DNA from: Telmatactis stephensoni
Lineage: Eukaryota > Cnidaria > Anthozoa > Actiniaria > Isophelliidae
Assembly: GCA_029948255.1 (NCBI GenBank)
Contig: JALIZF010001939.1
Location: 1,283,001 to 1,347,000, forward strand
DNA: 64,000 bases
Direction: 5' to 3'
This document shows positions 48,069 to 59,083 of the stretch, piece after piece (position 1 is the stretch's first letter; each line of letters starts with the position of its first letter). The position numbers were made by a program, and so were the translations under genes. The notes under the pieces are model-generated. The model was not told where the DNA came from. It did no database searches and saw only the letters and a program-made list of their open reading frames with translations.

Positions 48069-48923
48069 TTAGGACCAGAATTTGGATTTTTGAACGAATT
48101 CTTGTGTAACATCTGTCTTGATCCCATGATCCCATAACAACTGTAGGCCATTTTTAGTCATACTATTACAGTTATTTACTTCTACAAACTGTAACTTAAG
48201 ACACTTAGCAACAAGAATTTCCAAACTTGTATCTGTCAGAAGAATGCAGCAACCTAATCCAATATGTGTCAAACACGGACAGCGAGAAGCAATTTCGTCG
48301 ACATCTTGGTCGAGGAGGCTGATGAATTGGTTAAGTCGAAGTGTCTTGAGTTTAGCACAGTTCTGTGAAAGACTTGTTACACAATCCAGGTTCATTCTAA
48401 AACAGCGAGCCAAATCGAGTCTTTCTAAATCAGGGCATCCTTTGAAGACCTCAATTAAGGCTTGTGGAGACACCCACACGCAGTCAAACATAAAAAGCTC
48501 GCGCAACTTTGGACAGAAGCTTGCAACTTTTGCGATCACTACACTCGTTAGCATTCGACATCCAGATAAATCTAGTGTCTGTAGATTAGGATTTCTCCTC
48601 AAAATATCAATGACTACACTGTCTTCAAGAATGAATCTGGGGTTGCGAAGACTTAGAGAGCGTAAAGAAGAACTTTCAAGAGTCAAACATTCCAATACGT
48701 CGGAGCTCAGTACATTCTTTGAAGTGACGTTGTTGATGTTTATGGATGTACAGTTTTTGAAGTACTTGCTGCATAGTTCTTTGAACGATTTACAGACTCT
48801 GCGGCATTTGTATATCTCGTCCAAGAGAAGATAGCAAAATATTTTGTCAAATATGATGTCTTCTTCTGGAAGGTCGAAAATTGTGAGATCGCCCGCCATG
48901 TTTGTTTTGAAGCCCAGTCCCAT
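48069..48923 (-). CDS. FBXL15-like F-box/LRR protein
   Basis: Likely SCF ubiquitin-ligase receptor; vertebrate FBXL15 targets SMURF1 in BMP signalling. The intronless frame gives 284 residues from the ATG at 48923 (MGLGFKTN), or 276 from the ATG at 48899 (MAGDLTIFDLP). The latter has an AACATGG context and is more like the family start. The F-box is FDLPEEDIIFDKIFCYLLLD...CRRVCKSFKELC. Then come about seven LRRs: VIDILRRNPNLQTLDLSGCR, CPKLRELFMFDCVWVS, CPDLERLDLARC, CAKLKTLRLNQ, CPCLTHIGLGCC, CLKLQFVEVNNC. The ending GLQLLWDHGIKTDVTQEF matches the FBXL15 pattern LSRLRKRGVDIDVEP. Homology is by recall, so orthology is likely but not proven. Confidence 0.85.
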   Translation of the reverse strand: MGLGFKTNMAGDLTIFDLPEEDIIFDKIFCYLLLDEIYKCRRVCKSFKELCSKYFKNCTSININNVTSKNVLSSDVLECLTLESSSLRSLSLRNPRFILEDSVVIDILRRNPNLQTLDLSGCRMLTSVVIAKVASFCPKLRELFMFDCVWVSPQALIEVFKGCPDLERLDLARCFRMNLDCVTSLSQNCAKLKTLRLNQFISLLDQDVDEIASRCPCLTHIGLGCCILLTDTSLEILVAKCLKLQFVEVNNCNSMTKNGLQLLWDHGIKTDVTQEFVQKSKFWS

Positions 48924-48936
48924 ATCTCGGTCATTG

Positions 48937-48953
48937 ATAAACAGGAAGCCCAA
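48937..48953 (-). promoter_or_regulatory. Shared promoter-type motif upstream of the FBXL15-like gene
   Basis: The minus strand reads TTGGGCTTCCTGTTTAT, sense-oriented and only about 15 bases before the first ATG (40 before the preferred one). This suggests the motif may lie at or near the transcription start. Confidence 0.45.
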
Positions 48954-49494
48954 AAATTCTCTCTCCTTTTCTCTCTCTCTCTCTTTCCCTCTTTCTTTCT
49001 TTCTCTTTCTTAGCGAATGCCAAGAAAGCCTAAAATCCTACTACTTCCTCCCTCTTTTACTGCGAAACTTGTTGCGTTCTACTGGATAGGCCGGAAGGGC
49101 GCGCCCGAAATCTCTGTCCTCTACGTAAATCCATGCGATAATTCCGATCTGGAAGCATAGTCCGTTTCTAGGTTTTGCATAAAATTAGCAAACTGTTTTG
49201 CTTTAGGTAGACGTTTTCTTTCTTTACAATGTTTTTTCTTAATTTGGATCAAAAAAGAAGGAAGCAGTGTTTTGATTTACTGCCGGTATGAAACAAATTG
49301 GTGCAAGAGTCGCCGCCATTCTTTGGGAATAAGATTCTTTGCTCGAGGTCAGACGTCCTTAATTAATATTATGATAATTAATGAAAAAATACTTGTAGTT
49401 TTGTGTGAAAGTACAATCGCTTAGGCCAGGACACACGATGCAGTTTTCTTGCGACTGTTTCTGCAACAATACATGCAACACTCCCTCTTTCCCA

Positions 49495-49563
49495 TGCGCC
49501 TAGAGCATATTTGTATAGGCGCAATATAAATGCATTATATTATTATTATTATTATTATTATTA
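49495..49563 (+). mobile_element. LINE 3' tail
   Basis: GCGCAATATAAATGCATTAT followed by ATT repeats is the common 3' end of L2/CR1-type LINEs in invertebrates. Confidence 0.5.
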
Positions 49564-49699
49564 ACACAGGGTTGTTGTGGTCTTCTCCCTGCAACGCAGC
49601 AGCACGCAATAGTTGCAGGTTTAGGATCGAGTTCTACTACTGGGACTTTTCTGCAACATTGTGAACAAGATTGTAGGGGTGTTGGAACAAACCATGCAG

Positions 49700-49980
49700 T
49701 TATACCAAGAGACCATAATACTAAGAGAGCGTAACTCGGTATTGATGTCTGTGATGTTCGTGGCGACTAAGGTTATTTTTAGTAACAACGCTATCGCGCG
49801 TGCGCGATTTTTGACGTGCGCGCGGACGGGAACGTTTGCTTTTGGCAATCATATTTGTTGTTTGAGAACCTTGCGCGCGCGATGGCGAAGTTACTAAAAA
49901 TAACCTACGTCGCCACGAACATCGCACAGACATCAATACTGAGTTTCGCTTTCTTACTATTATGGTCTCTTGGTTATACT
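49700..49980. mobile_element. Inverted-repeat element, about 87-91-bp arms, CpG-rich centre
   Basis: Left arm 49700-49786 and right arm 49890-49980 are imperfect reverse complements (TATACCAAGAGACCATAATA / TATTATGGTCTCTTGGTTATA; GGTTATTTTTAGTAAC / GTTACTAAAAATAACC). The 103-base centre is rich in CGCGCG. Confidence 0.75.
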
Positions 49981-50349
49981 TACAGTTAGTCTAGCACAAC
50001 CCACTGAGAACTTCGTTTTGTAATCAGACTAAAAGGAAATCTTGAATACTGCTAATAAAATACCATTTTTAAGTGCTGTGGCGTGAATCACCAATGGCAC
50101 CGCTGCAAAATGTACTACGCATGCGCGACTTACGAAACGGTCCCGATGAAAACATTCGGCTGTGTAACTTTGCCGGCAAAAACTAAGCCACAGAAGCCAA
50201 AGTTAGTCCCAAAATTAAAAATAGAAGTTTGAGGACATTGCAGTATATTGTGCCTTTTTGCACCAAGTACATTCTAGTGTGTACCAATGCTCAAAATGTT
50301 GAGCTCAAAGATATGATATGGAAAAAGTTATTGATAAAAATTCTATTTC

Positions 50350-50367
50350 TTGGGATTCCTGTGGTAA
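50350..50367 (+). promoter_or_regulatory. Promoter-type motif without an assigned gene (50.35 kb)
   Basis: TTGGGATTCCTGTGGTAA. Nearby are an NRF1-type palindrome GCGCATGCGC (50392-50401) and the X-box-like GTATCCATAGCAAC (50485-50498). The cluster looks like a CpG-rich promoter, but no coding sequence could be assigned downstream. Confidence 0.4.
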
Positions 50368-50484
50368 AGACGCGTAAGCCCGCGAAAACCCGCGCATGCG
50401 CATTCGTTTTACCGCGTTGTCATCCCAACACTTTAAGCTTGTCGATGACTGAGTGGCAATGGTTTGAAACACACGTATGACAAT

Positions 50485-50498
50485 GTATCCATAGCAAC
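50485..50498 (+). promoter_or_regulatory. RFX X-box-like site
   Basis: GTATCCATAGCAAC fits the X-box consensus GTHNYYATRRNAAC at every position. RFX sites typically regulate ciliary genes; no such gene is visible here. Confidence 0.35.
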
Positions 50499-51518
50499 GC
50501 TTGAATCTCTTGTATCCATGCATTGTATTATAACTCATTTCTAAGAAGATAAAATCTTCATTCCGTTGTGAGAAGACGTAGAGACTTTTGCGCTTTAATG
50601 CGCTTTAATGCGCTTTAATTTCCAAATACAGAGGTTCTTACACCTTACTTTCGCCTACAACTTCTGATCAATTCTGGGTTGTAGGACTGTTACAGTTACT
50701 CAGTTCACCTACGTGGTTTGACCAGTTTTTACCAATCAATCAAAGGTGTTGCAGTGCTAGAGAGCACGCTATTGGTTTCTAGGTTCAAGCTCGAAGCTCA
50801 CTGACTTTGTTGACTATAACAAACACAGAGAAGGTTTCGTAGAAACTTCTTAGTGTTTTCTGGGTCAAAACACTTAGTTACAACCTATCCAAATAGATAA
50901 TTTCAAAACTACTTAAGTGCTCAAAATTGTTTTGTTTGACAAGTTACTTGCTGGAAGAACAACTCGCTCAAAAGTTTGGGTGTGTAACCCGTTGTGTAAC
51001 ATCTAGTATGTACAAGTAGGAGGAGTCTCCTTTTGCTTGTAAACAAGATACCAAGAGCTTGAGAGAACTGGTTTTCCAGCAAGGCCAAGTTGATGTTTAC
51101 GTGGTTTCTATTAGTCACCGGTATCAGGAATCTGTAAGACCAACTCGTAGTCTATTATACCTGGATCAGCGAAACTTGTACTCTATTGTTCCTGGATTAG
51201 CGAACAAAAGAAACTTGTACATCGATATTTTGAAAAACATCGGTAATTAAATTAATAGCCAATTTGTTTATCAAGCACGGATTAGTTTTGATTGTTGAAC
51301 TCAAAAATAAAAGAACGCAATAATAAAAACCGAACCGTATCAAATGAATAAGAATATGAGTAATATAAAAATGGATAAAATATAAAATAAGGTAATTGTA
51401 AAATATATCGCCAAAAATACCGGATAAAATTGGATAAATAACTGAAATAATGTTGTGGAACACCGTCATGTTAAGAGTGTGCTTCATTTGTGATTTTTTT
51501 TTTAAGGAATATAAAATG

Positions 51519-51668
51519 CGCGCGCATGTCTCTGTACTGTGATATAAACACGATGGAAGATGTAGAGCACAAGAAAAGCAAGCTTAGGAACTCGAGGTGT
51601 AGCCGAGTGTTTCTCTTGCTTTTCGAGTGCTCTACATCTTCCAGAGTGTTAACATCACAATACAGAGA
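51519..51668. mobile_element. MITE family C, fuller copy
   Basis: Left end CATGTCTCTGTACTGTGATA, then AAGATGTAGAGCAC; right end is the inverse (GTGCTCTACATCTTCC...CACAATACAGAGACA). Shares blocks with 24762-24870. Confidence 0.65.
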
Positions 51669-52325
51669 CATAAGCGATCGTTTTATATTGCTTTTATAAA
51701 ATGTCTATTCAACGTTTTAATGCGAGCCATGGCTCTTAGGTTTTCTGATATAAACAGGCAGATAGCCAAAAAGCGCGCGCGTTATATCTCAAATATTTTA
51801 TAAATAGATACGGAGGGGGAGGGGGACGGGGTAGTGGTAGGGACTTCCAGACAGTTTAGGTAGAGACCTAAATACAGCTTATATTTATCCTATCACACGT
51901 ACAGCCTGTTTGTATATCAAAAATACTGTTAAAAACAACAGAATCTTATCTGGAATACAACTAAACTGTCCTCTTATATTTTTCAGCAATGGAATGCATT
52001 GTTATGTTTAGGAACTCGATAGCTGTTTGCTGGACATGCGCAGTCGATAAAGAAGGGATAAAAAGCTTAAAAGGTTTGATATGACAAAAATAACAGTATG
52101 ATATTTGACAACTTCGCAAGTGGGAGACAAGTACTTTTCTTGTGCAAGGTCAAGAGAACTTTTGTCAACTTGTGTCACGACGGAAGTCGCCTTTAAAGCA
52201 AAAAAGCTGCTTTAACTCTAAATAATCATAAAATTAGTGAAATAAATCTATGATCTGATCTAAAACTAATCCAAAAATTACGCTCTAAATCCAAAGCAGG
52301 TTGTGGGGTTTTGGGGTTGGTGTTT

Positions 52326-52343
52326 TGGGATTCCTGTGTTAAA
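52326..52343 (+). promoter_or_regulatory. Promoter-type motif without an assigned gene (52.33 kb)
   Basis: TTGGGATTCCTGTGTTAA, followed within 70 bases by a perfect palindromic X-box and then a CCAAT box (ACCAATCA near 52431). Confidence 0.4.
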
Positions 52344-52397
52344 ATCGAGATCGTAAGAAAAATGGTAACCCAATGAGTAAATCCAGGCAAGGTTCCA

Positions 52398-52411
52398 GTT
52401 TCCATGGTAAC
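52398..52411. promoter_or_regulatory. RFX X-box
   Basis: GTTTCCATGGTAAC fits the RFX consensus exactly and is a near-perfect palindrome. A CCAAT box follows about 20 bases later. Confidence 0.45.
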
Positions 52412-52503
52412 TGGTTCTGGACCAATCAAATGTTGCCACGAGTATCTATTGTGCATTTTGTTACACAGGAAAGAAACAAATGAAACTCTACTGACTTTAA
52501 CGA

Positions 52504-52521
52504 TTGGGCTACCTTTGGTAT
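52504..52521 (+). promoter_or_regulatory. Variant promoter-type motif near an ATG
   Basis: TTGGGCTACCTTTGGTAT is followed 11 bases on by ACATGGCGTTGAACAGG. The frame from that ATG stops after 13 codons (MALNRLLRAFKTF), so any gene would need splicing or be non-coding. Confidence 0.35.
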
Positions 52522-54489
52522 CCCAACAAAACATGGCGTTGAACAGGCTTTTGAGAGCCTTCAAAACCTTTTAAAAGCAATTAGCTGCACAACTCTTAAA
52601 TCGATATCTTCTTTGTTTCAAATGCAATTCTTTAGCCGGATGTTTTTAAAAAAATTCCCTCCAAATCCGTAAGCCAGGAAAGATCCAAGTGACCCAAAAC
52701 ATCTTCACTTTTGTGGCTTGCTATAAAGGTCGTGTCGATTAGCGATATCTACTGGTCATGGGCGATGACGTGAAAAACAGATATTTGCTATTAACCACTT
52801 AACACTTGCCTCAAATATCAGACAGATGACGACAAAAAGTCAGAAGTATTAATTGAATGCTGGATGGAATCAAAAACCCGAGTTAAAACAACAACTGATA
52901 GATGTAATACGGTGCTAAGTGATGGCATTTCGTGAACAAGATGTTGGTATTTGCATGGCAACAGTTTTGGAACAGCAGTGTTTGAAATACCAACAGACAA
53001 AATGCTTAATAGACTAAATTCTGTATTCTATTTGTGTTCAACTTTTTTAAACGATACAGTAAGCAGCAGTGCGAGTTTTAAAATATGACGATATGTCGAT
53101 AGATGACTAAATTTTAACGTTCTTTTGTTGCTGTTTTTTAAGTGTTTGTACATTTTTTGGGTGGACTAGCTCGAATGGATCATATGTTCCCTTCTAGTCC
53201 TTCCCCACTGCATATTTTTCTTAGTATTGAGTAGTTTTTTCGTTGTATTTATTTAATTTCTGATTAGTTTTCTTATATATGTATGTACATTTTCCATTAT
53301 GTTAAATGCAGTGTAAATGGATTAAATTAAAATTAATTAAAAATTAAAAAGAGTTGGAACTGGTCAGTTGTGCGGTAATACCAGGGATTGGGGGGGGAGG
53401 GGGGGGTTATATTCTGATGAACTGTACTACCTTGCGAAAACTAATAAAAAATAACTGCAGATCACAATTAACTGCAAAATACACGTAAAGGAACATAAAA
53501 TCAGTTTTATCTTCATTTTTCAAAGTTAGCTATCCTTTCAGGATCGAAAAAAAAAAAGCAACAACCAAAAAACAAATTAAAAAAAACAGTTTTCTAGAAC
53601 TGTTCAAAGCTTAGTTTTGCTCACACTGGTTTACTGATCGACTTTTTGCAAAAGCTGATTAACTCTGTCAAGTGGACATTACTATTTTAGACATACTTCT
53701 TTTGTTAACATGCATTTTTACGGTGTTTTGGGCTTTTTCCTTGTTCGTGCAACTCCAAAACAGCTCATTAGAATATAAGCCGTATACGAATTCGCTCTAA
53801 TACCCAAAGTCACAAATTGCCTACACTCAGTTTCTATACGTTTAGTCTCAAAGACTCAAAAAAGTACTCCTTTCGGGCGGAGCATCCCTGTAGGTTTTTT
53901 TTTTTTTTTTTTTGCAAGAAAAGGATGGGATAGTATTTATATAAAATGTAATTTGTGACTAGCGAGGCACGAGATTGGCACAAATTGATATTTTGCCGGC
54001 ACTAAGGCCTCGTATGAGTTCGTGCGTGTATTAATAGCGTCTGGTCCATTATGTATTCGAGTGTATAAGTAGTTTGCTGGCCGTGTGTTAAGTTGTTCTA
54101 CGCCTCGCAGACTCCTTTGCTGCCTTAGTTTTTCTTTCATGTATGTATTGTTTATACTAATTTTATAGTATTTCGTCATCTGTCTCTATAAACCTTAAAA
54201 CTCCAAAGGTTTCATCACAGCATTGGTTGGGGGCTCACGTTCCCTTTTTTGAGTTTTCGTGACAGCTATGATGCTTAGGGGTATTAATGATTTCTTCGTT
54301 CATTGCTGTAATTGAAGGGTGGTGTTGGAATAAATCTATCATGGGCCTGGCTGACCCACCTGCTCATGCATCAAATGTGTTGTGTGTAGTGTTTATAAGG
54401 ACATAGTGTAGTCAAAATATAGTTACTTCGGCAAGCAGATGATCTAAGTAGTATTCCTGAAGAACGAAATTCATTACCCGCTTTGATTA

Positions 54490-54735
54490 TTACCAAAACT
54501 GATTTATTTAGATTTTTGTGATTTCCACTGATGATTATAACTTTTTAACATCTCCTGAATTTATGTTAGATTTCTTATAACTCATCACACAAATTAACTT
54601 TACATTTGGGGTTTGATTTGTTCAGGTTTTTGTGATTTCCAGTCGTTAAAAAAATTGTGAACTTTAACATCTCCTGAATCTATGTTAAATTTCTCATAAC
54701 TCGTCACTCTAACTGATTAACTTTAGTTTGGATCT
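54490..54735. repeat. Diverged direct duplication of about 125 bases
   Basis: Two consecutive copies share TTTTTGTGATTTCCA, TTTAACATCTCCTGAAT, TATGTTA and ATAACTC blocks in the same order. Confidence 0.75.
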
Positions 54736-57671
54736 CGAATAATCTTTGAGTTACTGCAAACGGCATTTTATCACCTTCTCCCCGATCGATCCCCGAGGAC
54801 ATTCTTCGCGTGATAATATGTTGTCGGCTATGATAAACTCTTCAGCACGTTTTTATCAAATAACACTTCATAATATTCAGGCTTTGTCTACTGTATTGTT
54901 TGTCGGGCGAAACAGTTAATTAATATTACTGAAGAAAATCAATCATGCACTATAGTATTTATCAACAAAATTAATTGTTTATTTGTCAGAGATAATTGTA
55001 AAATTCACTTCAATTTGTGATACAGTTATGATTACTGATTTTAGTCGATAATTAGGGGCCTGGAAAAGGCCAAGAAACCGCCCTTAAGATATGAACATAT
55101 ATCAGAACCACATCGTTTGCGTTGATTTTGATTGCGATTGTCTGTGATCCCCTACTGACAGTTGTCTTTCAATACTGAGTTTGGTGCTGCAGTTTCGTGC
55201 ACTCGAACATGTAGTTCTGCACGCGTTCAGGTCTAGCTTGAGCAGCCTCGAGGGGTTTGCCCCCTATCTTGCAATGACGGCTTCGTTCGCCACAGGAGGC
55301 CTATACGCTGCGTTCTACTCAAACATTTCTTATACTTCAGCTGCGAATTTATAGCTCAATTATTTCCATAAAACAAATCATCTAATTAGCAAGCTCTTAA
55401 AATATGCTTGAAAATGGAGTGTTTAAGGACCTCAACGTTGTACATGAAACTAGGGACTCATGGCAAAAGCTGTAACGAGAGGAAACATTGATCCAAGTGA
55501 TATCGGAATATTACTATGAACTTGCAACATTTCAAAACGTGAAACAATCTCGGCTATGCATAAAAAAATGCCACCGCTGTTTGAAACTTTTTTGGTTTTG
55601 ACTGAAACATGGGCGCGACCTTTGACCGGACCACGCCGAGTTCCATTATGTGAAAAAGCTTATAAGAGCATTATCCCAGATTTCTACGTGTTGTTTTGTC
55701 ATTATAATTCCATCAGAAATTTCCCGTTGTTTTCCTAAGATTCCATGATTTTGCATAATCTCTCAATCCCTTTAAGGGTTGACCTCAGACTCTTGTTTGA
55801 TTGGTAGCTTATTGCCATAACAACGGTCCGTTAGATGTTGAACATAGCGGTAAATTTCAAAGTTAAGCAAGGGCGGAAAGCGCTTTTGTTGTCTTAATTC
55901 TGATTAACAACTACATGGTCAGTTATACGTAGCAGAATTTAGCTGGCTTTTTGTTGAGCAAAATTTCAAATTACATAAGGAGGGACTCTACACTCAATTC
56001 AAAATTCAAAAAATACATTAGTTGTCGTGTTCTGCTATCAGTTGCCATCTTGGAGTCATCTTGTCTCGGTGTAGCCTACAACACATAATACTTCATGATT
56101 TGATGAGGGGGCATTAGTGGAAAAAAAGCTCATCAGTTTGGGATTAGCAGTGCAACCTTTATCACAATGCAATTTCCTGGCTGTCTTTTACTAATAACAG
56201 TATTATAATGATATCCAGGATTCTGTAATACTCTTAGGAATCTATATCCATTACTGATTAAGACGGTTTTTTAGCAAATTGCGCACATATCTCGAGAACT
56301 AGCTATTAGTAATTGATATCTTCTATAGTACCAGTATGTTCTTCACAAAACTTTATTCTGCGCGCGCTTTCCTGGTTTGTTCTTAGAGTTCAGTATTTTC
56401 TCTCTCGAATTGTCTTCGTTTCCTGAATTCATTTCGTTTCATCAAATGAGCAAGCTTTTAACTGCAAATTCCAGTTCAACTATTGAGCAGAAAGATGTAA
56501 TCTGCAGACCTGCATGCTGAGTTCACTACAGTCATACTAAGAATTCAAATATAAATGGACTTTGTGTGAACTATCTTTTCCCGACTTGACTTGACATGCA
56601 GTGAGATCGGCAGTAGCTCCGTCTACAGGCTGAGTGAGCTGACCTGCATTTTCTCCCCTATTTTTGCTACATAATCAGTGCTTAAAAGCTACTAAATTCA
56701 CCTTATTTAATTAGAGTTTATCTAAAATAACTTCTAAGATGAAGAAAAACTATTCAGCTGAAGAATAACTGTTGTACAGAGCTAAAGTTATTACTTTCAG
56801 TTATCACTTCTTAAAGTTGCTTGTAAGTGGTTTTGATTAATAAAAGTTGGATAAAAGTGTTAGCCCAAAGTGAAAATTTAATTTGAATTAAAAATGAGTT
56901 TATATAGGCCTTCTTTTACTACTCAATTGCCATATAATTCTTTACATTCAGCTTGAAAGTTGCCAAATTTTGATAAAAATACAGGACATGCAACCACTTG
57001 GTACAACTCAAAAAACTGTTTTAAACAGGAATTGTATCTTAGTAGATCAATTCCTAACTGCCAAAAATAGAATTTGAGTGTTAACCCAAAATGAAAATTT
57101 GAATTAAAACTTGCACGGAGGGCTTGATTTTTGGTACTTTTAGCCAGTATTACTCGATATTGAAAAAAATCGCCTCTTAAACTTAAATGAACATTTCACA
57201 TACTCAGCATCTTTTTCTATAATTTTAGTGGCAAACCCCTGGCATTTCTATCATAACTGATTTGTTTTTCCTTTTATAATAACCCGCTCAGTCTCTAGAA
57301 ATTAGAGACGATATCTTTAGCAAGAATTCTATAGCTAGAGAGCACAAATTAACTCGTAGCTTTAGAGCAGCTACAACATTGTAGGTTGTTCATTCAAGCA
57401 ATATTTCAGTGTCAATATATAGTTCCCTGCTGGCAGAGGGGTTTAGTTAAAGCTTTAGAAATCCCTCTTCCAGCAGGGCAGTTCAAAAGCCGCTCACGGA
57501 AGCAATTAAGCAAGTGGGAATTTGAAAATGAACTAATTTTTCTCGGCCAGAGATAAATTTCTCTCTCCACTGAACAAGCAGAGGGCATAAGCAGCTGCGC
57601 AGTTGGCAATTTGTGAAGTTTCTGAAGAGTTTCTGAAGCTAGTGCCGCTAGCTTTGCATGGCAATTTATTG

Positions 57672-57960
57672 ATCAAACAAACAAACAAACAAACAAATAA
57701 ATAAGCAAACGAACAAACAACGAACAAACAAACAAACAAGGAAACAAACAAACAAACAAACACAAACAAACAAACAACGAAACAAACACACTGAACAAGC
57801 AAACAACAAACACCAAACAAACAAATAAACAAACAAACGAACAAACAACGAACAGATAAACAAACAAGGAAGCAAACAAACAAACAACGAAACAAACACA
57901 AACAAACAAGAAAACAACGAACAAACAAGCAAACAAATAAACAAGCAAACAACGAACCAA
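57672..57960. repeat. (AAAC)n microsatellite
   Basis: About 290 bases of AAACAAAC with interruptions (CGAAC, AAAT, AAGG). It makes long Cys/Leu/Phe/Val frames on the minus strand that are not genes. Confidence 0.95.
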
Positions 57961-58579
57961 CCAACCATGCAACCAATTAACGTACCAACTAACCAACTAA
58001 CCAACAAACTGGCAAAAAATAAACAAACAATATGTCCTTTATTACAAAGATCTTTAATTGTCTTTAATGTGCTCCTAGCTGTACATTTTCTTAAATAGTG
58101 AGTGCGAGTCGTATCCCTAGCTATACATTGATATAAACGGGCATATTCGCTCGCACTCTTTGCTATACTGTCTATTCTGTCAAGAAATTAAAGGCTTGAA
58201 TTTTTACTGGTGCGTTATTGCACATACGACGCTTGTTGTGTGCCAAGAACTAGTCCTGCATGTTAGCTTATATAGTAGAATTTCGCTCGCAATATAGAAT
58301 ATACAAATTGATTTGCATATAGATAGAGTGATAGCAATAAACCCGTGAAATAAAAATTGAATATTAGTGTGTAATAGTTTGCTAGACACAAAAGAAAACA
58401 ATGGAAAAAAAGGTTAACTAGCGTCTTTTAGTCTACTTACTATTTAACAGGTTTATTGCAATCCTCTTTTTGTTATTGAGATCACTAATTATGTTCTACA
58501 CAGCAAGCAATTATGTTGAGTGCCTTGAGCAAGGATTAAGTATCTTTTTCGTTAGTGCAATATACATAAGCTACTACTG

Positions 58580-59083
58580 AGGGGCTGTTTATGTCCGGAG
58601 GCGCACCAGCCAGTAAGCGTCCTGTGTCGGTAACCGAGATGAATGTTTGTTTGCGTTTATATGGACAAATACAGCCCGCTCTCCGGGATAAAATCCGTGT
58701 AAAAATATGACAAAAAGCCTGGGGTAATTCTCGCTGCATTACATCTTTTCGCGGTCGTTCCTTGCTTTTTCACCTTCACGTTGTTATTATAAGAAAACTT
58801 TATGGCGTGAGGTGAGATAACATCATTCTGACTATTTTTGCGAAAGCGTAGAAGTATTTCATACAAAATTTGAAGAAATTTTCCAGCTCGTTTACCAGGC
58901 TAGATTATTTCTATGAGAATTTTTCCAGTCCACTTGTCGAGATCACCCAGATCGTCGACAAGCAGCCCGCCTCCCAGATAAACACAATGAAATGTTGAAC
59001 AAAGAAAATGGGCGGAGGAGAGGTCTCGGTTAAGTCGGGGCTAGCCCACTTACGGGTCGGCTCGCCTCCGTTAAACAGCCTCT
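58580..59083. mobile_element. TIR element, about 0.5 kb, GGGGCTGTTTA ends
   Basis: Left GGGGCTGTTTATGTCCGGAG and right (inverse) GAGGCTGTTTAACGGAGGCG align for about 65 bases, including GTAAG and GGTAACCGAGA blocks. No transposase frame is seen. Target duplication not determined. Confidence 0.65.

Noticed and set aside
48244..48834. 196-codon plus-strand frame
   Set aside because: Antisense shadow of the FBXL15-like gene.
57533..58007. Long Cys/Leu/Val/Phe-rich frames on the minus strand
   Set aside because: Produced by the AAAC microsatellite; no start context, splice signals or similarity.
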